Below the pieces are notes generated by a model that was not told the DNA's origin, made no database searches, and was given only the letters and a program-made list of their open reading frames with translations. Shown piece by piece: positions 42,800 through 50,945 of a stretch of DNA of 64,000 bases. Within the stretch, counting starts at the first letter, position 1. Each line of letters opens with the position of its first letter. Source of the DNA: Agapetus fuscipes (lineage: Eukaryota; Arthropoda; Insecta; Trichoptera; Glossosomatidae); contig OX637352.1 in NCBI GenBank assembly GCA_951799405.1, forward strand, positions 13,650,820 to 13,714,819. The letters run 5' to 3'. The position numbers and the translations under genes were made by a program.

Positions 42800-43040
42800 T
42801 TGACTTATAGGTTGGTATGCGGCTGACCACCCATGCTGTAAAATGGTTCACTTTGCCAATGTCACCCCTGTTACAGGGAAGGACGGCAAGAGTTGCAGGG
42901 TGTATGTCCATTTGAGATTTGGTTTTTATGTTGAAGTTCACATGAGGCATGTGCAACCGCGAACTTGTACGTGTCTAGTTGTGGGAATGCATGTAATGTG
43001 AATCTCCAATGTAACATATCTTTGCAACTTAGATTAGATT
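42800..43040 (+). repeat. T-repeat copy, stand-alone
   Basis: Begins ccttgacttataggttggta, ends atctttgcaacttagatta. Confidence 0.8.
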
Positions 43041-43639
43041 GGATGAGGATAATCCCCTCCATCCCCAATGATGCACGGCACTGCTTGTAGAATTGAATTA
43101 TTAGATCATGAAGTACTTACATGCAGGGAAAGTGAAGAAAAGACGGAGACAGTTGGTAAACAAGTTACTGTTATAAGGAATTCATTACATTATTCTTTAT
43201 TTTACTTAAAATGGTTTACACATTATGTCATTGACAGGAAAATGTGATTCAGCTGTAACATATTTTGTATGGAACTTCTTGGCACACTATTTGGTATTTT
43301 TTGGTATTTAAGTACGCACATGGCAATGTTGCTGACTTTCTATAAACATTTTTATATTCACACGAGTTTTTTTTGTACACATGGAAATACAACTGTGAAG
43401 TTCTTTGTTTCATTTCTTACTAAGAACCATTTTCGTATGTAAGTTGTTACAGATTTTTCATTTCTATTTTTGTTAAAATAATTTCAAGTCATAAGTCAAT
43501 GGTATTTGCTCACCTATACTATAATCATGAATTTATCCAAATTTCACCCCAGCCCAAGCTAGGAAAAAATTCAAACTGTCATAGGACGCTAGCTATGTTG
43601 TCCCTACTATTGTATATATTATACTTATAGTGTATTCAA
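43041..43639. other. Intergenic, shared flank of the zinc-finger units
   Basis: 43085-43170 (gcagggaaagtgaagaaaag and its surroundings) recurs at 31030-31095 and 38600-38700, marking the outer flank of the duplicated block. Nothing coding is seen in the rest. Confidence 0.4.
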
Positions 43640-43906
43640 ATTCAAATCATTTGCTTTGAAGCTGCAATTGTTACGAGCAAATGGCTTCCTCCACTGTGAA
43701 TCTTCTTTTGCTTCATTACATTACACAGAGAATTTGATGTGTCGCTACAAATGTGACAGGATCATGGCTTCTCTCCAGCATGAAGCATCTTATGTTTCTT
43801 CTTTTTAGCTATAACTGTCATAGGAAAATGTCATGCCACCATTATGCATCTCTATTTGAACTTTGAAGTTGTCCAGTGGAATACTTTTGTAGCCACACTT
43901 GGCTTC
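43640..43906 (-). pseudogene. Zinc-finger remnant 3' of unit 5
   Basis: Same relic as 3' of units 2 and 3, plus the out-of-frame final finger (FFCDSCRFESNSICIFK) just beyond the frameshift of unit 5. Confidence 0.6.
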
Positions 43907-44763
43907 TCAACAGAATGACTTCTTTGATGAACTTGAAAATACAGATTGAATTTGATTCGAACCTGCAACTATCACAGAAAAATGGTTTCGCTGTGAGATA
44001 TGTCTTTTTAAAGACTTCAAATATTTTGTTTTGAATTCGCAAATATCACAGGATATTGACTTCTCACCAGTATGAGTCATTTTATGTGATTTTAAAGACG
44101 ACAAATAACTAGTTTTGAAGCCACAAATGTCACAGGAATATGGCTTCTCACCAGTGTGAATAATTTGATGTCTTTTGAAGTTAGCTTCTAAATTTGTTTT
44201 GTAACTACAATAATCACAAGAAAATGCTTTTTCTTCAGCGTGATACAATGCATGGTATTTTAAGGATTGCAAGTGTTTTGTTTTAAATTCACAAATATCA
44301 CAGGATAATGACTTCTCATCAGTATGAGTCATTTTATGTTTTTTTAAAGAACATGATAAATTAGTTCTGAAGCCACAAATGTCACAGCAATATGGCTTCT
44401 CTCCTGTGTGAATAGTTTGATGTTTTTTTAAGTTACCTCGCAAATATGTTTTGTAGCTACAATCATCGCAGGAAAATGGTTTTTCTCCAGCGTGAGACAT
44501 TGCATGGGTTTTTAAGGATTTCATGTATTTTGTTTTGAATGTGCAAATATCACAAGAAAATGACTTCTCTCCCTTGTGAATAATTTTATGTGTTGTTAAA
44601 TAACACATTTTATTTGTTTTGAAGCTACATTTACCACATACATATACCCTCTCACCATTGAGTGAAATGCTATGTGGTTTTGTAGATACAGAAGAATTCC
44701 TCTTTTGTCTGGGCTGGGCAGGGACCCCAGACTTGTCGTTGACTGCCACCAAGTTGTTATCAC
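43907..44763 (-). CDS. C2H2 zinc-finger protein, unit 5, exon 2 (truncated array)
   Basis: The acceptor (...gcaatttcag) ends at 44764; phase 1, glycine joint codon with the donor at 46383; spliced length about 397 aa. The exon starts DNNLVAVNDKSGVPAQPR: compared with units 2-4 about 37 codons holding the C2HC-like finger are cleanly missing, yet the frame is kept. Seven complete C2H2 fingers follow, from YVCGKCSF on; the eighth breaks at KSLKRH, where a frameshift leads to an unrelated tail (ISQRNHFSVIVAG and on) and an early stop. It may still be functional, because seven fingers are intact. Most diverged of the two-exon units. Confidence 0.75.
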
Positions 44764-45141
44764 CTGAAATTGCAAATGCTGCATTATTTGTTTATGCCTC
44801 TGAGACCTGGATACTCACCAAGCATGGCTCTCTCTCAACATTTTTGAAAGGAAAATTCTCCATTCAAATGACCAACCAATAAGACAAAGAAGATCCTGCG
44901 CTGAACTCAACAGTCTGTACCAAGATATTCATGTGTTTCGGGCTGGAAGTCTCATCACCACGGTAATTCTTACCTGCCGAATATTGGTAATATTTGTATG
45001 AAGAACTGTCAATTCAAGATGGCTGATTAGTCTTCATACAAAGATTACCAATGTTTGGTAGGTAAGAATTACTGTACTTAAGTAATTTATTTAGTTTTAA
45101 GGATTTAAATCAAACACTGTTCTATATTTTCACTTTTATAA

Positions 45142-45470
45142 ACGCAACTAAGCTCCACATATAGTGTAACTTCTTGCCGCGTTATCCTCGAAGAAGTCGC
45201 ACGTGGCGAGTTAAACCTATTTATTTTTACAGGTAAGGGGGCCGGCCTTACGCCAACCACTTCAGTTGAACTGGGGGTTTCCCAGCTCCCGAGAGAGCTG
45301 GTACTCATTTCTTGTGAAGGCTGAGTAAACCTTGCCGGTATTTTTATTTTAAGGTTTGAAATAAACACCGAAACGGGAAATCATTTCTGACACCCTCGCG
45401 CTCGGTGGGATTCGAACCCGAGCTCACGGCATGGAGTGCAAGCACTCTACCAACTGAGCTATCGACCGGA
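45142..45470 (-). repeat. SINE-A copy with 9-bp target duplication
   Basis: Complete, minus orientation, flanked by cttttataa (45133-45141 and 45471-45479). The head reads in reverse ccaactgagctatcgaccgg. Confidence 0.85.
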
Positions 45471-45498
45471 CTTTTATAATTTTTATTTTTAAATTTTA

Positions 45499-45528
45499 CT
45501 AACGTTTTCGATTTTAGATCATCGTCAG
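45499..45528 (-). ncRNA. Hammerhead-ribozyme-like motif
   Basis: Minus strand: CTGACGA, stem II GAT/ATC, GAAA, A-CG-T-T-A. Core boxes intact, stem II short. Confidence 0.45.
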
Positions 45529-45957
45529 GTATACAATTTTACATTAGTAAAATTTGAAAATAAAAAACGAGGCTTCCAGCCCTGGTTATTAAGTAAGCAG
45601 ACTGCATTGGTATTCATTAGCAAAGTCACATTAAGCAAATGGACAATCTGATCCTGGAGAAGATGGGTTTCATGAGTAGCAAAGGGGCACAGGGCAGTGG
45701 GGAGACACAGGGTAAGGGTAAGTGGCAGGCTGCCGTGCAATAGGATTATGGGGCTGGAGGAGGAAGGCGATGGACAGACAGCGGTGACTGCGGTTCATCA
45801 AGGAGACCAGACCCGCTTAGAATATAAGATTTTCCAATACAAACTACACACAGAAAATCAAACCAGTTCTTCTTTATATACAGAGCCGGTGCTAGAGTAG
45901 GGCGCGGTTAGGCGACTGCCCAGGGCGCCGCAGTCGCCCCTTTATATGACTTTCGTA

Positions 45958-46275
45958 GTCCGGTCGATAGCTCAGTTGGTAGAGTGCTTGCATTCTACCC
46001 CGTGAGCTTGGGTTCGAATCCCACCGAGGAGGGTGTCAGAAATGATTTCCTATTTCGGTGTTTATTTCAAACCCCATAATAAAATACCGGCAAGGTTTAC
46101 TCAGCCTTTACAAGCAATGAGTACCAGCCCCTTTGGGAGCTGGGAAACCCCCACTTCAACTGAAGTGGTTGGCGTAAGGCCGGCCCCCTTACCTGTAAAA
46201 ATAAATAGGTTCAACTCGCCACATGCGGATAAGATGTTACACTATATGTGTAGCTTAGTTGCGTTTGCGTTGCGT
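45958..46275 (+). repeat. SINE-A copy
   Basis: gtccggtcgatagctcagtt, gggttcgaatcccaccga, then gtgtagcttagttgcg. It is inserted in a GC-rich repeat (cgcggttaggcgactgccca before, cgcccagggcgctgg after). Confidence 0.8.
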
Positions 46276-46382
46276 ATGGATATGAATGGTGGATAGGGGG
46301 CGCCTAAGAACTTTCGCCCAGGGCGCTGGTACTCATAAAACTGAGACTGTTTATAAATAAGTTTAGACAAAAACCGAGTTAC

Positions 46383-46719
46383 CTGAAAAGTCCGCCTTCT
46401 TTATTATCTTCCTAAGCCCGCGGCATTCCTTCAACAAGCCATCAGGTGGAGGGGCAGAGTCCTCATTCTTCACATTATCCACCACAGAGCGTTGAGGTTC
46501 CCATTCTATCTCAATTTCTACTGGATCTTGCTTCACATTCTCAACTACAGTGTCTTTATGTTTCACATTATCTGCTACAGAGTCATCCGCAAGCCATTCT
46601 ATTTCAATTTCCGCTGGATCTTGCTTCACATAATCCTCTTCTATGTCTATTTGTTCATAGAACTGCGATAGTTCTGACTCCGCGTCAGAATCCTGTTCTA
46701 GCTTCACGACAACGTCCAT
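46383..46719 (-). CDS. Zinc-finger protein unit 5, exon 1 (acidic module)
   Basis: ATG at 46719 (MDVVVKLEQ), donor cag/GTAAC at 46382-46381, 337 nt, phase 1. Two repeats of the module, but in both the motif is VKQDP and IEIEW instead of VKQEP and IKIEW, so the lysine-centred consensus is lost at most positions. Confidence 0.8.
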
Positions 46720-46885
46720 TGTAATCAACTGAATATCACTCGCATAAATATGAAAAGCTAAAATTTTATCTATGTGAAAACGCAATTATAAACCACAATA
46801 TACATTCATATTTTTAAAACACTCTTCACATTTCGTTTCAGCTGTTTGTCCGTCATTTTCTCCACATTCTCTCAGTTGTGAGCGC

Positions 46886-46920
46886 AATGATGTGAACGAC
46901 GTGATAATTTTCCCATTTTG
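46886..46920 (-). promoter_or_regulatory. Conserved upstream block of zinc-finger units (copy 5, diverged)
   Basis: aatgatgtgaacgacgtgat then attttcccattttg, 167 bp upstream of the unit 5 start codon. Confidence 0.35.
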
Positions 46921-47067
46921 ATTAAAAAATATTTCAGCGTAGGGATGGGAAGGCCAGAAAAATATCGATATAAATATCAAATCTACATTTTCTACCAGTA
47001 TCGATATTATATGTCGAGGAAAAAGTAGCCATATATTTTTTCAAAAGATGTCGAAAAGATTTAAGTC

Positions 47068-47255
47068 AGGTCGATAGCATTGCTGGTAGAATGCTTGCAA
47101 GAAATGTATACCAGCCCCCATGGGAGCTGGGAAACCCCCCCTTCAACTTTAGTGGTTGGCGTAAGGCCGGCCACGGCCACAGAAGTAGGTTCCATTCGAC
47201 ATACGCGACAACGTGGCAGAAGTTGCCCTATATGTTTTGTTAAGTTTGCTATTTG
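47068..47255 (+). repeat. SINE-A copy, internally deleted
   Basis: Starts tcaggtcgatagcattgctg (A-box remnant), then jumps to gggagctgggaaaccc and ggttggcgtaaggccggcc. Confidence 0.55.
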
Positions 47256-47717
47256 CGTTTAACATCCAACAGAAATTTAAATATGAAAATGGACTCGGAA
47301 CATTTTTGAACTTGGAACTATTTCTCAGTCTTGTATGGGACTACCACCCTTAGTAACCAATATAAAAATATTTGTTTGCCTTTTCCAAGGTGTCATCACA
47401 ATATTGTCTGAGGACTTCTTCTCAGAACGGATAAAAATTAGAATTGAAAACATAGAACGTACCTACTGTTATGGTTTTTACTCGGGTTCTTTTTAATTAA
47501 ACTAGGATTCACATTTCTCACTCACATTTTGCACAATATACAGTTACACAGTATTTTTTTAGCTCTATCGACTTTGCGTCACATTGTTTCAAGCCTCTCG
47601 CCCTCCGCACCATTGCGGCTCGTATACATAGGTACAAAAGAGACGGTTCTTGCATGTTTATGACTATTTCATTTATTCAAGTTTAACGCCAACAATCTGT
47701 TTCCGTAAACTGTCAGC
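47256..47717. other. Repeat-derived flank of the copia element
   Basis: 47580-47640 (cgcaccattgcggctcgtat, aggtacaaaagagac) resembles 18893-18935, so a further dispersed repeat is present here. No gene. Confidence 0.4.
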
Positions 47718-47722
47718 GAGCA

Positions 47723-47876
47723 TGATGGGATGGCTTGCAGTTTAGCGGATGTTAAAGAAAACACATGTCACTTGTAGAGTGGTTTGACAGACAGTAATAT
47801 ATTTGTGCTACCAACCATACAATGTTATATAATAGGTAGTTGCCAACATGGCTGTGACAGGAGTGTCATTCTAACA
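47723..47876 (-). repeat. copia 3' LTR
   Basis: 154 bp, same length and sequence as 55094-55247 as far as I can compare by eye. Confidence 0.9.
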
Positions 47877-47891
47877 CCCCCACTCACTCCT
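47877..47891 (-). other. Polypurine tract of the copia element
   Basis: Minus strand AGGAGTGAGTGGGGG immediately before the 3' LTR, the expected place for plus-strand priming. Confidence 0.7.
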
Positions 47892-48194
47892 AATACCCTG
47901 CCATCTAGGTTGTATCAGCTGTTACATTTTACCATTTCAAAAAACAATAAATTGCACAGAATCTGTACTCGACTTTCTTGCAAAAATTTACCCACTGTAT
48001 GACGTATGTAAAGCTAGAATCATCTACCAGCTTATGCCGTTTCAATAAAAATGTAATATATCAATAATAAATCAATTTTATTCCACCGCGGTGTGTACCT
48101 GCATACTCGTACAATATGGATATAGGCATATAAATACTTAAATGAATATAAATATTTTGTTGATTTATTTGAAAAAGTACCAATTACACAAGAA

Positions 48195-49172
48195 AGATCC
48201 TCGACTCATAGGTTGGTATGAAGCTGACCTCAGTACTGTACTGTACTGTATCCTGCCACCGTTTCATTAGGGGTGGCCGGTACCTCCGCAGATGCGCCTC
48301 CACTTTTTGCTGTCATCACCTTTTTCATACATACTCTTCTCTTATTCTCACTCTGCAGAATCCATTATTTCGCAATCTCACCTATTTGGTCTAACCATTC
48401 TTTCCTCAGCCTTCCCCTTCTGCGCTTTCCTCTGACATTTCCTTTGTACACTTTCTTCGTTAGTTGTTCATCATCCATTCTTTCAAGATGTCTGAACCAT
48501 CTCATCGTACTTTTTTGTACTTTCATTCTCATATTCTCTTTTATACCACACTCGTTCATCACTCAAGCATTACGTACTCTATCACTCAGTGTCTTTCCAG
48601 CCATTGCTCTCAGGTAAGCCATTTCAACCGTACTTACATACTTTACTCAGCTCACATTCATTAAGCCTCACTTCCACCAACCAATATGCCATTGTGGACC
48701 GCCGATCTCATATTCTTCGTAAGTTTCCTATTTCTTGCAATTCTTCCAATCGTTTCCATTACACTTCTTCCTCTACTAGCGCGCTTTTCCAATTATTTCG
48801 TCAATTTCGCATTCGACTCAAATTTGCTTCCCAGATAATCAAATTCTTTCACGACCTCCATTCCTTGACTTATAGGTTGGTATGAGGCTGACCACCCATA
48901 CTGTAAAAAATGGTTCACTTTGCCAATGTCACCCCTGTTTCAGGGAAGGTCGGCAAAAGTTGTGGGGCTTATGTTCATTTGAGGTTTGGATTTTATTTGT
49001 AAGTACACTTTCAGCATTTGTAAGCGCGAACTACACTTGTTGGTTTGTGGGCATACATCTGAGAGCTTTAAATGAATATATCCTTGCAACTTAGATTATA
49101 GATTATAGATTATTATAGACCTCCACTCTTTTTTCATTCAGTCTTTATCTCAATTTTCTCGCATTTCTCAGT
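48195..49172 (-). pseudogene. Decayed LINE inside the copia element
   Basis: Minus-strand pieces of the LINE C-terminal half: FERTEKCEKIEIKT, VVKEFDYLGSKFES, ETIGRIARNRKLTKNMRSAV, then KSTMRWFRHLERMDDEQLTK and RRGRLRKEWLDQIGEIAK. Several in-frame stops show age. It belongs to a relative of the LINE at 27 kb. A T-repeat is nested in it. Confidence 0.75.
48862..49116 (+). repeat. T-repeat inserted into the decayed LINE, with target duplication
   Basis: Begins ccttgacttataggttggta and ends with the tail tagattatagatta. The LINE string gacctccatt before it reappears as gacctccact after it, and the LINE frame continues on both sides, so this ~250-bp unit inserted on its own. Confidence 0.85.
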
Positions 49173-49174
49173 CC

Positions 49175-49382
49175 TCCCAAAGTGTAAAAAATAATTCACT
49201 TTGTCAATGTCACCCCTGTTTCAAGGAAGGTCGGCAAGAGTTGCAAGTTTTATGTTTAATTTGTAAGTACAAATTCAGCATTCGTTAGCGCGAACTTACA
49301 CATACCTGTTTGTGGGCATGCATTTCATATTAGTTTTGAATGTTTATATTTCATTGCAACTTATATTCTAGATTATTATAGA
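49175..49382 (+). repeat. T-repeat copy, diverged
   Basis: gtcaatgtcacccctgtttc, caaggaaggtcggcaagagt, ending in tatattctagattattatag. Confidence 0.65.
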
Positions 49383-50605
49383 TGGTCATTGAACCCTTTT
49401 GTATGCAAACTAGTACTTTGTATGGTGGGTAAACTTTTTAGTTATATTTTGAAAAAGTAACGACTGATTATTATTGGCATTTATAAAATTTTAAGAATCG
49501 CAGCCATTTATCTATTTTTAACCCTTTGACTACCAAGAAAATTGCTAATACATTTTGTATGGAAAATTTTCACTCTGTATGGCGGCTATACTTTTGATTC
49601 ACTTTTTGGAAAAAATAATGATGGCAATATATAGGTTATTATTATTATTTTACATTTGTACTACATTATTTTTTTATTAACCCTCTAACTGCCGAGAATT
49701 TTTCCATTATTTTTTTCTTTTATATGGCAACTCCCTAAATCGAGATTATGATGAAGAAATGATTATAATTATTAGATAGCACTATTATATAAATGGATTC
49801 ACAAAAAATTTCAGAAAAATCGTCGGAGCCGTTTTTGAGAAAATCGCATTTTAAATTTTCAGCTCTTCGGAAGCCATCTTGAATTTTCAAAAAAGTAAAA
49901 AAAAAATGATTACGAATTAAAGTGATAAGCTTGTTCTTTCTATCAAATCTAAAACAAATTCAAATATCTTGCATTTTAATAGGTTTTTGTAATATTTTCG
50001 ATTTAAAATTTCAGGTCGTGTAAACGGTGCTTTATATTTATTTTTTCAAAAAATTTTTTTTGTTAATTTGTAGAAATTTATGTTGTCCGTAATATTGTAG
50101 AACATTATATTTTTGTTGACCCCTTAACTGTCGAGAAAATCACAATCGTTTGTTTTTTTCATATGGCAGCCCATAGACACAGATTAGTAAGAGTATTGCC
50201 ATAACTAATTTATTAAGTTAAAAACTAATAAATGGCAACTCTGAAAATTTAAAAAAAATTCTTGGAGCCGTTTTTGAGAAAAGTGCAATTTTATGTTTTT
50301 TTTGTATGGCAGCCATCTTGAATTTTCAAGTTGGTGTAATGCCATGTTATTCATACTTAATACATGTCCAAAAAAGTTGATGTAGCCAAAATTTGGTATC
50401 TCTAGGTCTTATACTTTGGAAAGTGACACACACACATACATACATACATACATACATACAGACGGACGTTTTTGAAAGATAGTGTTTTTTGGCATGTCCT
50501 GCACCAGGACAACTCATTTCCGTGAAAACCTCGAAATTTTTTTTTTACACCAAATCATAACTTTCTTTATAGCCTTCGGCTATAGCAAGAAAGTAAAAAA
50601 TACAC
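49383..50605. repeat. Unclassified repeat with internal reiterations and a CATA microsatellite
   Basis: A motif like aacccttt(a/g)actgccgagaa recurs at about 49519, 49676 and 50117, each followed by cattttgtatgg-type sequence. Near the right end is (CATA)n at about 50433-50460 and then a short hairpin tatagccttcggctata (about 50570). Likely an old non-coding transposon. Confidence 0.45.
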
Positions 50606-50945
50606 ATGCATATGGAAACATTTGGATCAATAATTTGACATAAAAAATATTAATTTCAAATAAGAGTAATACATGGTTAACATAAGTGCACAATTCTAAA
50701 AACATGAAAACCATTAAGAACATAGTAGGATGATGTTTTAAAGTATAAACACATATTTCAATTTAAACAGACATTACCTACTACAGTTGCATGGACAAAA
50801 AATAGTTTCAATAGTTATATGATTCAAGTAGAGAACAAAAAATGTATGAAGTACAATGATAAATGAGATTCAAGCATTAATTAATAACTCACACTTAGTA
50901 ATTATAGACAGTATTTGCAGGCACACAAAGATAATAGTATCATAT
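50606..50945 (-). other. copia 3' non-coding region (probable)
   Basis: AT-rich stretch directly after the pol stop codon, with no repeat hallmarks. Presumably the native 3' leader of the element up to the foreign insert. Confidence 0.4.

Larger units (their letters stand above)
44937..45581. mobile_element. Second fold-back MITE copy, split by nested insertions
   Basis: The left arm (gggctggaagtctcatcacc, ggtaatatttgtatgaag) and most of the right arm (cttcatacaaagattaccaa, gtaagaattactgta) match 4932-5108. The last right-arm bases (ggcttccagccctgg) appear only at about 45569. The 490 bp between are a Penelope-type end with a SINE-A in it. Confidence 0.7.
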
